From Paracoccaceae bacterium (lineage in GTDB: Bacteria; Pseudomonadota; Alphaproteobacteria; Rhodobacterales; Rhodobacteraceae), in contig JAAZYV010000028.1 in NCBI GenBank assembly GCA_014239455.1, positions 1 through 40,073 of the forward strand: a stretch of 40,073 nucleotides of DNA, given 5' to 3'. A program made the position numbers and the translations under genes. Under the pieces are notes generated by a model. That model was not told where the DNA came from, made no database searches, and saw nothing but the letters and a program-made list of their open reading frames with translations. Of the stretch, positions 25,845 through 36,447 are shown one piece after another. How positions within the stretch are numbered: the first letter of the stretch is position 1; each line of letters opens with the position of its first letter.

Positions 25845-26151
25845 TGATCAGCTCCCCAGACTTTTTTGAAAAACGTACTTTCTTACCATCAACAGTTTTA
25901 AATCCCACTCTAGCTGCTTGCTTACTTTTGGGATCTGTTATAGCAAGATTAGAAAGATGAATTGAAGCTTCCTTTGGAATTCTTCCCCCAGCATTTTTCT
26001 CTGATTGTTTCAAATGCCTGATAACCATATTAACACCAGAGACCAACGCCCTCCCAGTCTTGGGAAATACCTGGACCACTTCTCCCGTTTTACCCTTATC
26101 CTTGCCCACCAAAACTATAACTTTATCCCCTTTGACAATCTTAGCTGCCAT
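25837..26151 (-). CDS. rplX: 50S ribosomal protein L24
   Basis: 104 residues from ATG 26151; this ATG shares its A with the rplN stop (TGATG), so re-initiation is likely. A GTG one codon upstream is in frame but less likely. The KOW motif [23 protein letters not shown] is near the N-terminus and VRHLKQ-like [20 protein letters not shown] follows. L24 starts 50S assembly at the 5' end of 23S rRNA. Confidence 0.97.
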   Translation of the reverse strand: MAAKIVKGDKVIVLVGKDKGKTGEVVQVFPKTGRALVSGVNMVIRHLKQSEKNAGGRIPKEASIHLSNLAITDPKSKQAARVGFKTVDGKKVRFSKKSGELING

Positions 26152-26519
26152 CACAAAACCTCCGGTGCTAAAGACACGATTCTCATAAAGTTCTTTGATC
26201 TTAATTCTCTTACGACAGGGCCAAATATCCTGGTACCAATCAATTCACCAGTATTGCTAAGGATAACTGCAGCATTCTTGTCGAATTTTATCGTGGTTCC
26301 ATCAGCACGGCGAATTTCTTTCGCTGTCCTAACTATGACAGCTCTCCTTACATCACCTTTCTTGACTCTACCTCGCGGAATAGCATCCTTGACTGAAACT
26401 ACTATCACATCCCCTACTGATGCATACTTTCGCTTTGCTCCACCCAAAACCTTGATACACTGGACTCTTTTGGCCCCTGAATTATCAGCTACATCCAAAT
26501 TAGTTTGCATCTGGATCAT
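26151..26519 (-). CDS. rplN: 50S ribosomal protein L14
   Basis: 122 residues. [38 protein letters not shown] and [13 protein letters not shown] identify L14, which forms bridges to the 30S subunit and is the docking site of RsfS. It begins the spc section after a 71-nt gap from rpsQ. Its ribosome site (GGGAG, 26527-26531) lies within alternative hairpins described separately. Confidence 0.98.
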   Translation of the reverse strand: MIQMQTNLDVADNSGAKRVQCIKVLGGAKRKYASVGDVIVVSVKDAIPRGRVKKGDVRRAVIVRTAKEIRRADGTTIKFDKNAAVILSNTGELIGTRIFGPVVRELRSKNFMRIVSLAPEVL

Positions 26520-26526
26520 TTTTTTT

Positions 26527-26551
26527 CTCCCGACCTTCGGGGTTCTTCCCC
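26527..26551 (-). promoter_or_regulatory. Mutually exclusive hairpins over the rplN ribosome site
   Basis: On the minus strand GGGG-AAGAA-CCCC (26539-26551) and CCCGA-AGG-TCGGG (26529-26541) share the bases 26539-26541, so only one can form. The second buries the GGG of the rplN GGGAG ribosome site. This could tune entry of ribosomes at the start of the spc section, but no ligand or protein partner can be named. Confidence 0.4.
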
Positions 26552-26590
26552 ACGGTTTCGCTTAATTTATACTATAATGTAACACAATAT

Positions 26591-26821
26591 TTAGGTTGTG
26601 ATCACTTCCCATTTTTTTGTTTTTGAAACAGGAGGGCACTCCTGAATCTTTACCATATCACCTACCTTAAAATCGTTACCCTTATCGTGAGCCCTATATT
26701 TTTTTGACTTACGGATAGTCTTTTTTAAAACTGGGTGCGTGAAACGCCGTTCAACCAAAACAGTAACTGTCTGGTCATTCTTGTCACTAGTGACCTGACC
26801 TGTCAATATTCTCTTAGGCAT
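26591..26821 (-). CDS. rpsQ: 30S ribosomal protein S17
   Basis: 76 residues: [21 protein letters not shown], then [22 protein letters not shown] and [15 protein letters not shown], a complete S17 of the OB-fold type. It is a primary 16S-binding protein of the 30S body. Two nt separate it from rpmC. Confidence 0.98.
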   Translation of the reverse strand: MPKRILTGQVTSDKNDQTVTVLVERRFTHPVLKKTIRKSKKYRAHDKGNDFKVGDMVKIQECPPVSKTKKWEVITT

Positions 26822-26823
26822 AC

Positions 26824-27027
26824 CTAACGCTCCATAACCTTCTCGGATTTCTGTTTAATTAAAGTCATTACTCGAGCAACATTCCGTCTAACAATTCTGA
26901 CACGCGACGTATTTTCTAGCTGGCCATTGGCTTTCTGAAACCTTAAATTAAAGGCTTCTTTCTTAAGTTCTTTAAAGGAGCTCTGCAATTGCTCAATGCT
27001 TTTGTCTTTTAATTCCTCAACCTTCAT
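26824..27027 (-). CDS. rpmC: 50S ribosomal protein L29
   Basis: 67 residues, two-helix protein. [21 protein letters not shown] and [26 protein letters not shown] are the L29 pattern. L29 lies at the polypeptide exit with L23, beside the docking sites of SRP and trigger factor. Its start follows rplP by 38 nt. Confidence 0.97.
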   Translation of the reverse strand: MKVEELKDKSIEQLQSSFKELKKEAFNLRFQKANGQLENTSRVRIVRRNVARVMTLIKQKSEKVMER

Positions 27028-27065
27028 TTACATGTCCTCACAAAATTCGAAAACCCTACACATCT

Positions 27066-27479
27066 CTACCAATCCTCGCGTTTCACATATCTACATTTTA
27101 CCGACAATTTCATAGCTGCTAATCTGAGAGCCTCCATTGCCACATCTTCTGCCACTCCGTCAACCTCAAACATCACACGACCAGGTTTTATTTTTGCAAC
27201 CCATCGGTCTACAGAGCCTTTACCCTTACCCATTCTCACTTCTATAGGTTTCGCTGTAACGGGAACATCAGGAAATATTCTTATCCAAACTCTTCCTTGA
27301 CGTTTCATATGCCTTGTCAAAGCTCTTCTAGCAGCCTCTATTTGCCTAGCATTGACACGATCTGGTTCAATTGCCTTAAGAGCATAGCTACCAAAATTGA
27401 TATCGAAACCACCTTTGGCTTTCCCGTGTATCCTGCCCTTATGTTGCTTACGAAACTTTGTCCGTTTCGGTTGAAGCAT
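27066..27479 (-). CDS. rplP: 50S ribosomal protein L16
   Basis: 137 residues, full length. [19 protein letters not shown] opens the protein. [25 protein letters not shown] and [33 protein letters not shown] hold the regions near the peptidyl-transferase centre and A-site tRNA elbow. It follows rpsC by 26 nt. Confidence 0.98.
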   Translation of the reverse strand: MLQPKRTKFRKQHKGRIHGKAKGGFDINFGSYALKAIEPDRVNARQIEAARRALTRHMKRQGRVWIRIFPDVPVTAKPIEVRMGKGKGSVDRWVAKIKPGRVMFEVDGVAEDVAMEALRLAAMKLSVKCRYVKREDW

Positions 27480-27505
27480 TCTATTCTCCTATAATTAACT
27501 TAAAG

Positions 27506-28201
27506 TTATCCACGCATTCCCGAAAGATTTTCCTGTGAATCGTTGATCCTTTTGTCCCTTCCTGCCGGGTCATGCTCAAGAATTTCACCTTTAAATATCC
27601 AAACCTTGACTCCTATAATACCATACGCTGTCAAGCCTTCTGCTAATGAATAGTCAATATCTGCCCTTAAAGTATGTCTTGGAACTCTTCCTTCTGAGTA
27701 CCACTCTGTTCTAGCTATTTCAGCTCCCCCAAGTCTCCCAGCTATATCAACCCTAATACCTAAAGCACCCATTCTCATAGCATTCTGCACGGCCCTTTTC
27801 ATAGCCCTTCTAAATGAAACTCTTCTTTCCATTTGCTGGGCTATGCTTTCAGCAACTAGTGCAGCATCTACCTCTGGTTTTCTCACCTCCACGATATTCA
27901 GGTGTAATTCGCTCTTTGTTAATTTAGTGACCTGATTCTTAAGAGTTTCAATATCCGCGCCTTTTTTACCAATAATTACACCTGGCCGAGCAGCATAGAT
28001 AGTAACCCTGCACTTCTTATGAGGTCGTTCGATTACCACCCTACTAATGCCCGACTGCACACACTTCTTCTTAATAAAATTTCTAATTTCAAGATCTTCA
28101 TGTAGCAATGCACCATACTCTTTTGTATTAGCAAACCACCGGCTTTCCCAAGTTCTATTGACCTGCAAACGAAGTCCCACTGGATTAATTTTTTGACCCA
28201 T
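27506..28201 (-). CDS. rpsC: 30S ribosomal protein S3
   Basis: 231 residues. [23 protein letters not shown] is the N-terminal hallmark. The KH domain has [15 protein letters not shown], and the C-terminal half reads [30 protein letters not shown], the mRNA-entry helicase surface formed with S4 and S5. Its ATG overlaps the rplV stop by one base. Confidence 0.98.
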   Translation of the reverse strand: MGQKINPVGLRLQVNRTWESRWFANTKEYGALLHEDLEIRNFIKKKCVQSGISRVVIERPHKKCRVTIYAARPGVIIGKKGADIETLKNQVTKLTKSELHLNIVEVRKPEVDAALVAESIAQQMERRVSFRRAMKRAVQNAMRMGALGIRVDIAGRLGGAEIARTEWYSEGRVPRHTLRADIDYSLAEGLTAYGIIGVKVWIFKGEILEHDPAGRDKRINDSQENLSGMRG

Positions 28202-28608
28202 TAAGCCTTCTCCCCTTTATCATCCTCATTTGGTTTTTGTTTGACCTTGATAGTTAATTGACTAAAAGGTTTTAAAATTTTTCCATACCGCCCCCGAGCT
28301 CTAGGACGTCCTCTTTTCAATACTAAATTTTTTCCAACATAGGCCTCTGCCACAACAAGTTCTTCTATATCCAATCCATGATTATTCTCTGCATTAGCAA
28401 TTGCGGACTCCAAGCATTTCCTTACATCAATCGCTATCCTTTTCTTGGAAAATCTCAACTGAGCCAAAGCATCATTGACAGGCTTGTTCCTTATAAGTTT
28501 GGACACTAAATTCAACTTCTGAGGACTCACTCTCAACATCCTGGCCTTTGCCATAGCTTCAGCTTCACCATTTTGGTTGCTATCATTAACAGATTTTTCT
28601 GACATCAT
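28201..28608 (-). CDS. rplV: 50S ribosomal protein L22
   Basis: 135 residues. A ~20-residue polar N-terminal extension (rich in Ser, Asn, Glu) precedes the conserved [21 protein letters not shown]. The tunnel-lining hairpin is in [21 protein letters not shown], with no visible macrolide-resistance deletion. Its ATG at 28608 overlaps the rpsS stop (TAATG); a second ATG follows at 28605. Confidence 0.97.
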   Translation of the reverse strand: MMSEKSVNDSNQNGEAEAMAKARMLRVSPQKLNLVSKLIRNKPVNDALAQLRFSKKRIAIDVRKCLESAIANAENNHGLDIEELVVAEAYVGKNLVLKRGRPRARGRYGKILKPFSQLTIKVKQKPNEDDKGEKA

Positions 28609-28886
28609 TATTTTCTCTTTACCTTCTTATCTGCAGCGTGTCCATAATAAGTCCTGGTTGGACTATACTCTCCAAATTTCTGGCCTATCATCTCTTCGCT
28701 AACTAACACTGGTATATGCTTCTTACCGTTATAAACTCCAAAAGTTAAGCCTACAAATTGTGGTAAGATGGTTGACTTCCTAGACCAGATCTTTATGACC
28801 TCGTTTCTACCAGATTCCCTTGCTTTTTCTGCTTTCTTTAATACATAGCCTTCAACAAAAGGACCTTTCCATATTGATCTTCCCAT
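28608..28886 (-). CDS. rpsS: 30S ribosomal protein S19
   Basis: 92 residues: [49 protein letters not shown] and [17 protein letters not shown] cover the whole S19 fold. It sits in the 30S head with S13 and the A-site finger bridge. Four nt after rplB, one nt shared with rplV. Confidence 0.98.
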   Translation of the reverse strand: MGRSIWKGPFVEGYVLKKAEKARESGRNEVIKIWSRKSTILPQFVGLTFGVYNGKKHIPVLVSEEMIGQKFGEYSPTRTYYGHAADKKVKRK

Positions 28887-28890
28887 CTAT

Positions 28891-29727
28891 CTAGCGTCCC
28901 TTCTTCTTATGTCTTGATCTCAATATATACTTGTCAGTTGATTTGTTAGATCTAGTTTTTGCCCCTTTAGTGGGTTTACCCCACGGAGTCACTGGATGGC
29001 GACCTCCAGAGGTTCTGCCTTCGCCCCCTCCATGAGGATGGTCGATCGGATTCATTACGACACCTCTAACGGAAGGTCTTATTCCTTTATTGCGGTTTCT
29101 TCCAGCTTTTCCAAGATTCTGATTCGAATTGTCAGGATTCGATACTGCACCAACCGTAGCCCGACATTCCTGTCTTACCAACCTCATCTCTCCTGAGGAA
29201 AGTCTTAGCTGGGCATAACTTCCATCTCTTCCAACAAATTGAGCATATGACCCGGCTGCCCTTGCTATCTGACCACCCTTGCCAATCTTCAATTCCACAT
29301 TATGAACAATCGTCCCAATTGGCATCCCGGTAAAAGGCATTGTGTTTCCAGGTTTTATATCTGAACTGTCAGAGGATATTACTTGATCATTTATCTTTAG
29401 TCGTTGTGGTGCCAATATATAGGACTTTTCACCGTCTTCATACTTTATAAGTGCAATAAAAGCTGTTCTATTAGGATCATATTCAATTCTTTCTACAACA
29501 CCTGTTACATCCATTTTATTTCGTTTAAAGTCTAAGATCCTATATAGTCTTTTAGCTCCGCCACCTTTCCGCCTCATAGTTATTCGACCGGTATTATTTC
29601 TCCCACCCATTTTGGACAACCCAACACATAGCGCTTTTTCAGGGCGACCCGTCCATAACTCACTCTTATCTACGAGCACCAAGCCTCTTTGTCCTGGAGA
29701 GGTAGGTTTATACGATTTCAACGGCAT
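28891..29727 (-). CDS. rplB: 50S ribosomal protein L2
   Basis: 278 residues. [40 protein letters not shown] and the C-terminal [20 protein letters not shown], which carries the conserved His close to the peptidyl-transferase centre, show a complete L2. The ending [22 protein letters not shown] is standard. It follows rplW by 22 nt. Confidence 0.98.
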   Translation of the reverse strand: MPLKSYKPTSPGQRGLVLVDKSELWTGRPEKALCVGLSKMGGRNNTGRITMRRKGGGAKRLYRILDFKRNKMDVTGVVERIEYDPNRTAFIALIKYEDGEKSYILAPQRLKINDQVISSDSSDIKPGNTMPFTGMPIGTIVHNVELKIGKGGQIARAAGSYAQFVGRDGSYAQLRLSSGEMRLVRQECRATVGAVSNPDNSNQNLGKAGRNRNKGIRPSVRGVVMNPIDHPHGGGEGRTSGGRHPVTPWGKPTKGAKTRSNKSTDKYILRSRHKKKGR

Positions 29728-29749
29728 AGTTTTTCACCATCTGACATTC

Positions 29750-30046
29750 TTATAATCCACTATTTACATCAATTGTATTACCCTCTTTTAGGGTAATGTA
29801 TGCTTTTTTCATATTACGCCGCCGACCTATTTGACCACGAAATCTCTTAACTTTACCCTTAACAATTAGGGTGTTTACGGCTCTCACCTTTACATTAAAC
29901 AATTCTTCTATTGCAACTTTAATATCCCTTTTTGAACTCCCCATTGCCACTTCAAAAGCTACAGTTCCTGATTCTGAAGCCATAGTAGCTTTTTCCGTTA
30001 TTATAGGCCGTCTGATAATATCGAATTTTTCAGTCACTTTTGTCAT
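29750..30046 (-). CDS. rplW: 50S ribosomal protein L23
   Basis: 98 residues: [59 protein letters not shown]23 is the trigger-factor and SRP docking protein at the tunnel exit. Its ATG overlaps the rplD stop by four bases (ATGA), indicating coupled translation. Confidence 0.98.
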   Translation of the reverse strand: MTKVTEKFDIIRRPIITEKATMASESGTVAFEVAMGSSKRDIKVAIEELFNVKVRAVNTLIVKGKVKRFRGQIGRRRNMKKAYITLKEGNTIDVNSGL

Positions 30047-30669
30047 TTAAATCTTTCCTCCAAAGCCACAACAGCTGCTTTAGTCAAAACTAATGTATCC
30101 TTCCTCAAAACGTCATACACATTTATCCCCTCAACAGGAAGAACATCAAATGCCGGAATATTCTTGCTTGCCTTAATAAAATTGACACTTGAGGAAGATT
30201 CACCCTGACCAACAACCAAAGTGCGTCCCCAACCCAATTTCTTTAAGTTTTTGGCAAAAGTCCCGGTTTTCTGATCTTTCAGCTCTGCCTTTTCAAGAAT
30301 TACTAACTGGCCATTTAAATATTTAGCTGACAGAGCATGTCGCAAGCCTAGTGCCCTGAATTTTTTGTTTAGGTTAAATGCATGACTTCTAGGAGTAGGA
30401 CCCTTGTACACTCCACCCTTACGAAAAATCGGTGCGCTTCTTGATCCATGCCGGCTACTACCAGACCCCTTTTGACGAACCACCTTTTTTGTAGAGTAAC
30501 TGACCTCAGATCGGGTTAAAACCGAATGGGTGCCTTGCTGTTTCTTAGCCAGTTGCCAACGCACTACCTTATTAAGAATGTCCGGCCTGGGATCCAAACC
30601 AAACAAAAATCCGTCCAACTCAATTGTACCAGATTTTTTGGCATCAATGCTAATGACATCAACTTTCAT
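30043..30669 (-). CDS. rplD: 50S ribosomal protein L4
   Basis: 208 residues from ATG 30669, which has GGAGG six bases upstream; the frame extends 23 codons more into rplC but without L4 character. The tunnel loop is in [23 protein letters not shown] and [14 protein letters not shown]. In E. coli L4 represses its own S10 operon; whether that holds here is unknown. It overlaps the rplC end by 11 nt. Confidence 0.97.
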   Translation of the reverse strand: MKVDVISIDAKKSGTIELDGFLFGLDPRPDILNKVVRWQLAKKQQGTHSVLTRSEVSYSTKKVVRQKGSGSSRHGSRSAPIFRKGGVYKGPTPRSHAFNLNKKFRALGLRHALSAKYLNGQLVILEKAELKDQKTGTFAKNLKKLGWGRTLVVGQGESSSSVNFIKASKNIPAFDVLPVEGINVYDVLRKDTLVLTKAAVVALEERFK

Positions 30670-31471
30670 CTTTGACCTCCAAATCTGCTTGATCTTTTCC
30701 TTCTGTGCTAGGTTTCTCCTCACCCTTCTTAACATCATCTAGCTTTTGTGGATCATCACCTAACTCTCCGGGTTTTATTTCAACTTCTGCTTTGGAATCA
30801 CTGATTTTTTCTGTGGGATACGGCACACCTACAATAGCCTTTTTCTTTACTGCGTCCTTGAGAGTAACCCATCCCCCCTTTGCTCCTGGCACAGCTCCTT
30901 TTATCATTATCAGACCTTTATCTGGATCGGTCCTAACGATCTGCAAGTTCTGAATTGTCACACTAGCGTCACCAAGATGACCAGCCATTTTCTTGCCCTT
31001 AAAAACCTTCCCAGGATCTTGACACTGACCAGTAGAGCCATGAGAACGGTGAGAAACAGACACCCCATGAGAAGCTCTAAGACCTGAGAAGTTATGCCGC
31101 TTCATTGCTCCTGCAAAACCCTTACCTATACTCATACCTGACACATCAACATATTGCCCCTCAACATAGTGGCCCACACCAATTTCTTGACCTACTTCAA
31201 TAAGGTTATCAGATGATACTCTGAATTCCTTCAATCTCTTCTTTGGTTCGACATTTGCTATAGAAAACTGTCCTCTAAGAGCCTTATTACAATTCTTAGC
31301 TTTAACCGTTCCAGCACCTAGCTTCAAAGCAAAATAACCATCTTTCTCTAAAGTTCTCTGAGCAACAACTTGCAACTTTTCTAGTTTCAGAACTGTCACC
31401 GGCACCTGTCTACCATCTTCTCTGAAGATCCTAGTCATACCAATTTTCTTCGCAATTACACCAGATCGCAT
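30659..31471 (-). CDS. rplC: 50S ribosomal protein L3 with charged C-terminal tail
   Basis: 270 residues from ATG 31471 ([23 protein letters not shown] upstream). An upstream in-frame extension of 12 codons is rejected. [21 protein letters not shown] and [20 protein letters not shown] are conserved; the Gln of the GQ motif is the usual PrmB methylation site. After the normal end near residue 215 a ~50-residue Glu/Asp/Lys-rich tail follows, predicted to be disordered. Tails of this kind are known from Rhodobacterales. L3 nucleates 50S assembly. Confidence 0.97.
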   Translation of the reverse strand: MRSGVIAKKIGMTRIFREDGRQVPVTVLKLEKLQVVAQRTLEKDGYFALKLGAGTVKAKNCNKALRGQFSIANVEPKKRLKEFRVSSDNLIEVGQEIGVGHYVEGQYVDVSGMSIGKGFAGAMKRHNFSGLRASHGVSVSHRSHGSTGQCQDPGKVFKGKKMAGHLGDASVTIQNLQIVRTDPDKGLIMIKGAVPGAKGGWVTLKDAVKKKAIVGVPYPTEKISDSKAEVEIKPGELGDDPQKLDDVKKGEEKPSTEGKDQADLEVKDES

Positions 31472-31481
31472 AATTTCTTCC

Positions 31482-31790
31482 TCAAAGCTTAATCTCCACG
31501 TCGACACCTGCTGCCAAATCTAGTTTCATTAAGGCGTCAACCGTTTGTGGTGTTGGATCTATTATATCCAACAACCTTTTATGAGTCCTGATCTCAAACT
31601 GTTCTCTGCTCTTCTTGTCAACATGAGGTCCCCGAAGTACAGTAAATTTTTCAATCTTATTAGGAAGAGGTATAGGACCTCTCACCTGTGCTCCTGTTCT
31701 TTTAGCAGTTGAAACAATCTCAGCCGTACTTACATCCAGCACCCGATAGTCAAAGGCCTGCAGCCTAATTCTAATATTTTGACTTTGCAT
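31482..31790 (-). CDS. rpsJ: 30S ribosomal protein S10
   Basis: 102 residues: [51 protein letters not shown] and the C-terminal [14 protein letters not shown]10 works in the 30S head and, as NusE, in transcription antitermination. It is only 37 nt from tuf, so the str and S10 sections are probably one transcript here. Confidence 0.98.
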   Translation of the reverse strand: MQSQNIRIRLQAFDYRVLDVSTAEIVSTAKRTGAQVRGPIPLPNKIEKFTVLRGPHVDKKSREQFEIRTHKRLLDIIDPTPQTVDALMKLDLAAGVDVEIKL

Positions 31791-31827
31791 TTTGAACTCA
31801 CCTAAATTGTGAACATTGGGTCATTTA

Positions 31828-33003
31828 CTATTTTAAGATTTTTGAAACGACCCCTGCACCAACGGTCCTCCCACCTTCTCTGATAGCAAAACGTAACTTT
31901 TCTTCCATTGCTATCGGAGCAATTAATTCAACTTCAAACTTTAGATTATCACCAGGCATTACCATCTCAGTTCCAGAAGGTAGTTGTACTGTTCCCGTTA
32001 CATCTGTCGTTCGAAAATAAAACTGGGGTCTATAATTACCGAAAAAAGGTGTATGTCTTCCACCTTCCTCTTTTGTCAGGATATATGCCTCTGCCTCAAA
32101 CTTTGTGTGAGGGGTCACAGATCCCGGTTTTACTAGACATTGGCCTCGCTCAACACCGTCGCGCTCAATACCCCTTAACAAGGCCCCTATATTATCACCG
32201 GCCTGACCTCTATCTAGGAGTTTGCGAAACATTTCTACCCCTGTGCATGTAGATTTAGTTGTTTCTCTTATACCTACTATTTCTATCTCATCTCCTACGT
32301 TTATCACTCCACGCTCGACCCTCCCTGTCACCACAGTACCACGTCCTGAAATTGAGAACACATCCTCAATTGGCATGAGAAATGGTTGATCTATAGGCCT
32401 ATCTGGAGTGGGTATAGATTCATCCACAGCAGTCATTAATTCAGAAATTTTGTTTGCCCCTATTTCTTCATCCCTGTCTTCAAGTGCAGCCAATGCTGAA
32501 CCAGATACGATTGGAATGTCATCACCAGGAAATTCATACTTTGTTAGCAACTCCCTTACTTCCATCTCAACAAGTTCTAAAAGCTCTGCATCGTCAACTT
32601 GATCCACTTTGTTCAAGAACACCACAAGTGCCGGCACTCCCACTTGTCTTGCCAATAATATGTGCTCTCTGGTCTGTGGCATTGGGCCATCAGCTGCATT
32701 GACCACTAATATTGCTCCATCCATCTGAGCAGCACCTGTGATCATATTTTTGACATAATCCGCGTGTCCAGGGCAATCAACGTGCGCATAATGTCTATTT
32801 TCCGTCTCATACTCCACATGAGCTGTCGAAATAGTTATGCCTCTAGCTTTTTCCTCTGGAGCCCCGTCGATTTCATCATAGGCTTTAAAATCCCCATAAT
32901 GTTTTGTTATTGCAGCCGTCAGAGTCGTCTTACCATGATCAACATGACCTATGGTTCCAACATTCACATGCGGTTTATTACGTTCAAATTTTTCTTTTGC
33001 CAT
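31828..33003 (-). CDS. tuf: Elongation factor Tu
   Basis: 391 residues, the usual alphaproteobacterial length. GTPase motifs: [10 protein letters not shown], the switch-[25 protein letters not shown] (Val where E. coli has Cys) and GSALAAL. Domains II and III follow ([21 protein letters not shown], ending [14 protein letters not shown]). It delivers aminoacyl-tRNA to the ribosome. It is placed 50 nt after fusA; whether a second tuf copy exists elsewhere cannot be seen. Confidence 0.98.
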   Translation of the reverse strand: MAKEKFERNKPHVNVGTIGHVDHGKTTLTAAITKHYGDFKAYDEIDGAPEEKARGITISTAHVEYETENRHYAHVDCPGHADYVKNMITGAAQMDGAILVVNAADGPMPQTREHILLARQVGVPALVVFLNKVDQVDDAELLELVEMEVRELLTKYEFPGDDIPIVSGSALAALEDRDEEIGANKISELMTAVDESIPTPDRPIDQPFLMPIEDVFSISGRGTVVTGRVERGVINVGDEIEIVGIRETTKSTCTGVEMFRKLLDRGQAGDNIGALLRGIERDGVERGQCLVKPGSVTPHTKFEAEAYILTKEEGGRHTPFFGNYRPQFYFRTTDVTGTVQLPSGTEMVMPGDNLKFEVELIAPIAMEEKLRFAIREGGRTVGAGVVSKILK

Positions 33004-33053
33004 TTTTTGTCTCCACTTTCCAACTAAACTAGATTAATAAATAAATTCATATT

Positions 33054-35171
33054 TTAAGCATACTTAGCTTGTATCTCTTCAGATATATTTGAAGGCACCG
33101 TCTCATAGTGATCAAAAATCATCGTAAATTGGGCACGGCCAGAAGACATTGACCTCAAATTGTTGATATAACCAAACATATTTGCTAACGGTACGAATGC
33201 GTTAACGACAATAGCATTTCCACGAGCTTCTTGACCAGTAACCATACCCCTGCGCGAAGTAAGATCGCCAATGATATTGCCTGTGTAATCTTCCGGCGTC
33301 ACCACCTCAACTTTCATTACTGGTTCCAAGAGTTTTGCCCCTGCTTTTTTCAAACCATCTCTTAGTGCCGCCCTTCCGGCAATCTCAAATGCTAACACAC
33401 TGGAATCAACATCATGATAAGCACCATCTATCAAAGATACTTTGAAATCTATCACTGGAAACCCTGCTAAGGGTCCACTATCCATAACTGATTGAATACC
33501 TTTTTCTACCCCTGGTATGTATTCTTTTGGTATGACCCCACCTACTATCTTACTTTCAAAGCTATAACCTTCTCCAACCTTTGTAGGGGATATTATCATC
33601 TTTACTCTCGCAAACTGGCCTGCCCCGCCAGACTGCTTTTTATGGGTATAATCCACCTCAGCCTCTACAGATATAGTTTCCCTGTATGCTACCTGAGGTG
33701 CACCTATATTGGCTTCTACTTTAAATTCTCGCTTCAAACGATCTACCAATATATCTAAATGCAGTTCTCCCATACCCTTCATTATTGTTTGGCCCGATTC
33801 CAAATCTGTTTCGATCCTAAAAGAAGGATCCTCTGCAGCCAGACGCTGTAAACCAGCAGACATTTTTTCTTGATCATTTTTTGTCTTAGGCTCAACTGCA
33901 ATTTCAATTACTGGGTCAGGAAAAGTCATCGTTTCCAATACCACAGGCTGACCTATATCACAGAGGGTATCTCCAGTTGTAGTATCTTTAAGACCCGCTA
34001 ACGCTATTATATCTCCAGCAAAGGCCTCCTCTATTTCTTCTCTATTGATAGAATGCATCATCATCATCCTACCAATCCGCTCCTTTTTTTCTTTTGTGGA
34101 ATTCAGAAAGCTATCCCCTTTCTTAACTGTACCAGAGTATATCCTCAAGAATGTCAAAGATCCTACAAAAGGATCATTCATTATCTTAAATGCCAAACCT
34201 GAGAAGGGCAAAGCATCATCAGCTGAGCGCTCAATATTTCTCTCCTCATTTGGATCACCAGGGGTAAATCCAAGATAAGCTGGCACATCCAAAGGCGAGG
34301 GAAGGTAATCTACTACAGCATTTAGAAGAGGCTGAACACCCTTGTTTTTAAATGCTGATCCACATAATACTGGGATGAATGTCATGCTTAAAGTTCCCGC
34401 CCTAATCAACCTTCTAAGTTCTTCAGGGGTTGGTTCTTCTCCTTCTAGATAAGCCTCCATCACGTTATCATCCATCTCAACCGCGATCTCAATCATATTT
34501 GATCTCATCTGCTGAGCTTTTTCCATGTACTCCTCGCGTATAGAGCTTTTGGTCCATGTCGCCCCCAGATCTTCCCCTTGCCAGATCCATTCTTCCATCG
34601 TAACCAAGTCAATCATTCCTTCGAATGCGTTCTCCGAACCGATAGGTATTTGTATAGGGCAAGGTCTAGCTCCAGTTCGATCAGCTATCATTTCTACACA
34701 GTTATCGAAACTTGCTCCTATCTTATCCATCTTATTCACAAAAACTATCCTTGGGACCTTGTACCGGTCTGCTTGCCTCCAAACTGTCTCAGTTTGAGGT
34801 TCCACTCCTGCATTTGCATCCAAAACACATACCGCACCATCAAGAACAGCCAATGATCTTTCCACTTCTATAGTGAAGTCCACATGACCAGGGGTGTCAA
34901 TTATATTCAACCGATGCTTTTGGCTATCAGCTTTTTGGCCATCTTCAGTGCGTTCCCAAAACGTTGTAGTTGCAGCTGAAGTGATTGTAATTCCCCGCTC
35001 TTGCTCTTGCTCCATCCAATCCATAGTTGCAGCTCCATCATGAACCTCTCCAATCTTGTGAGACTTACCGGTATAATAGAGTATTCTTTCGGTACAAGTG
35101 GTCTTGCCAGCATCGATATGGGCCATAATACCGAAATTCCGATAAAAATCTAACGTATATTCTCGAGCCAT
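33054..35171 (-). CDS. fusA: Elongation factor G
   Basis: 705 residues from ATG 35171 (a GTG one codon upstream is the longest frame). GTPase motifs [27 protein letters not shown] and NKMDK are intact, followed by domains II-V ending [22 protein letters not shown]. It drives translocation and ribosome recycling. Length and the single G-domain pattern are those of classic FusA, not FusA2. It follows rpsG by 36 nt. Confidence 0.98.
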   Translation of the reverse strand: MAREYTLDFYRNFGIMAHIDAGKTTCTERILYYTGKSHKIGEVHDGAATMDWMEQEQERGITITSAATTTFWERTEDGQKADSQKHRLNIIDTPGHVDFTIEVERSLAVLDGAVCVLDANAGVEPQTETVWRQADRYKVPRIVFVNKMDKIGASFDNCVEMIADRTGARPCPIQIPIGSENAFEGMIDLVTMEEWIWQGEDLGATWTKSSIREEYMEKAQQMRSNMIEIAVEMDDNVMEAYLEGEEPTPEELRRLIRAGTLSMTFIPVLCGSAFKNKGVQPLLNAVVDYLPSPLDVPAYLGFTPGDPNEERNIERSADDALPFSGLAFKIMNDPFVGSLTFLRIYSGTVKKGDSFLNSTKEKKERIGRMMMMHSINREEIEEAFAGDIIALAGLKDTTTGDTLCDIGQPVVLETMTFPDPVIEIAVEPKTKNDQEKMSAGLQRLAAEDPSFRIETDLESGQTIMKGMGELHLDILVDRLKREFKVEANIGAPQVAYRETISVEAEVDYTHKKQSGGAGQFARVKMIISPTKVGEGYSFESKIVGGVIPKEYIPGVEKGIQSVMDSGPLAGFPVIDFKVSLIDGAYHDVDSSVLAFEIAGRAALRDGLKKAGAKLLEPVMKVEVVTPEDYTGNIIGDLTSRRGMVTGQEARGNAIVVNAFVPLANMFGYINNLRSMSSGRAQFTMIFDHYETVPSNISEEIQAKYA

Positions 35172-35207
35172 CACCTAATCCTCATCAATACCTTGCCACG
35201 GAGTGCC

Positions 35208-35678
35208 TTACCACCGATAGTGACTAAAAGCCTTATTCGCCTCAGCCATTTTATGAGTGTCTTCACGCTTTTTCACTGCAGCTCCTCTTGACGAGACTGC
35301 ATCCATTATCTCGCTGGCCAATCTTTCTTCCATCGTATTTTCGTTTCTATCTCTTGAAGCTTTAATTAACCACCTGATCGCAAGTGCCTGTCGTCTTTCT
35401 GGCCTGACCTCAACAGGTACTTGATATGTAGCTCCACCAACTCGCCTGGATCTAACTTCAATTGAAGGCTTTATGTTCTCTAAGGCTTCATGAAATAAAT
35501 CAACTGCAGCTTTCTTTAACTTACCTTCAGCTTTCTCTAAGGCGCCATAAACAATACCTTCAGCTATAGATTTTTTGCCATGGAGCATCAGACTGTTCAT
35601 AAATTTTGTCAGCACTACATCACCAAATTTAGCATCAGGTAATACTAGTCTTTTTTCTGCGCTATGACGTCTGGACAT
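35208..35678 (-). CDS. rpsG: 30S ribosomal protein S7
   Basis: 156 residues: [48 protein letters not shown] and [11 protein letters not shown] identify S7, the primary organiser of the 30S head. It is a known translational repressor of the str operon in E. coli. The gene follows rpsL by 15 nt. No truncation is seen. Confidence 0.98.
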   Translation of the reverse strand: MSRRHSAEKRLVLPDAKFGDVVLTKFMNSLMLHGKKSIAEGIVYGALEKAEGKLKKAAVDLFHEALENIKPSIEVRSRRVGGATYQVPVEVRPERRQALAIRWLIKASRDRNENTMEERLASEIMDAVSSRGAAVKKREDTHKMAEANKAFSHYRW

Positions 35679-35693
35679 TCTAAATTTCCTATC

Positions 35694-36065
35694 TTATTTC
35701 GGTCTCTTAGAGCCATACTTTGAGCGTCTTTGCCGACGATCTTTAACACCTTGGGTATCTAAAACCCCTCTCAAAATATGGTAACGTACCCCTGGCAAAT
35801 CTTTCACCCTACCACCACGGATTAATACCACTGAATGCTCCTGCAAATTATGGGACTCACCTGGTATATAAGAAATAACCTCATAGCCATTTGTTAACCT
35901 CACCTTTGCTACCTTCCGCATTGCTGAGTTAGGCTTCTTTGGCGTAGTTGTATAGACCCTAGTACAAACCCCTCTTTTTTGCGGACAGGCTTGCATATGC
36001 ATGGACTTTTGTCTGACCACCCTTGGCTTTCGAGGTTTCCTAATCAATTGTTGTATAGTTGGCAT
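35694..36065 (-). CDS. rpsL: 30S ribosomal protein S12
   Basis: 123 residues, complete. The decoding-centre loops [20 protein letters not shown] and [13 protein letters not shown] keep both lysines whose change gives streptomycin resistance, so a sensitive-type S12 is predicted. ATG 36065 has GGAGTGAG upstream. First gene of the str section, preceded by a ~160-nt structured leader and a promoter-like sequence. Confidence 0.98.
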   Translation of the reverse strand: MPTIQQLIRKPRKPRVVRQKSMHMQACPQKRGVCTRVYTTTPKKPNSAMRKVAKVRLTNGYEVISYIPGESHNLQEHSVVLIRGGRVKDLPGVRYHILRGVLDTQGVKDRRQRRSKYGSKRPK

Positions 36066-36161
36066 TACAACTCACTCCGATACTAATTTCAGGACCTTGC
36101 CCCAAATTTTCCACGCGACACAACCCAGTAATAATCTCATTCACCGGAAGACCTAACAGAG

Positions 36162-36224
36162 GATCTAGGGTACAACACCCTGATCGTGCGCCACTTCTAA
36201 CAAAAACTCCTTGAACTTACAAGG
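36162..36224 (-). promoter_or_regulatory. Structured leader of the str operon (two hairpins)
   Basis: Two stable hairpins lie in the predicted rpsL leader: CCTTG-TAAGTT-CAAGG (36209-36224) followed by AGTTTTTG, right at the predicted RNA 5' end, and GATCAGGGT-GTTGT-ACCCTaGATC (36162-36185), a 9-bp stem with one bulged base. They may stabilise the mRNA or bind a regulator. Confidence 0.4.
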
Positions 36225-36231
36225 TCGGCGG

Positions 36232-36260
36232 AAGGTATTCTGAGAACAATCAAATGTCAA
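36232..36260 (-). promoter_or_regulatory. Predicted promoter of the str-S10-spc cluster
   Basis: Minus-strand TTGACA (36255-36260, full match), a 17-bp spacer and TACCTT (36232-36237, 3 of 6). Transcription would begin near 36225. It lies in the 382-nt gene-free interval 36066-36447, the only large gap between rpoC and rplQ. Confidence 0.5.
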
Positions 36261-36298
36261 CAGGGGTGGTTCCATTATTAGTCAAAAATCATTATTTA

Positions 36299-36318
36299 TA
36301 TGCAAAAATATGCAAAAA
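36299..36318. repeat. Tandem 10-bp A-tract repeat upstream of the str promoter
   Basis: tatgcaaaaa occurs twice back to back (36299-36308 and 36309-36318), 38-57 bp upstream of the predicted -35 box. A-tracts spaced one helical turn apart bend DNA and can serve as UP elements. Confidence 0.55.
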
Positions 36319-36349
36319 GCCCTTCCAGATCATATTATCACCAAAATTA

Positions 36350-36368
36350 TTAGTGAATTTCCCACTAA
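36350..36368 (-). terminator. Weak hairpin downstream of rpoC
   Basis: TTAGTG-GGAAATT-CACTAA on the minus strand, followed by TAATTTTGG, about 80 nt after the rpoC stop. A 6-bp A+T-rich stem and an interrupted U-run make it a poor intrinsic terminator; the other bases between rpoC and rpsL show no better one. Confidence 0.25.
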
Positions 36369-36447
36369 ATCGCCAACTTGATTGCCACTAATGACTATTT
36401 AACACTGAATTTACCTTAGAAAAGCCTTAAGATCGGACGATAGCGTC

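Noticed and set aside
30670-30738. 23-residue N-terminal extension of L4
   Set aside because: It runs through the end of rplC; ATG 30669 has GGAGG at the right distance and the normal L4 start.
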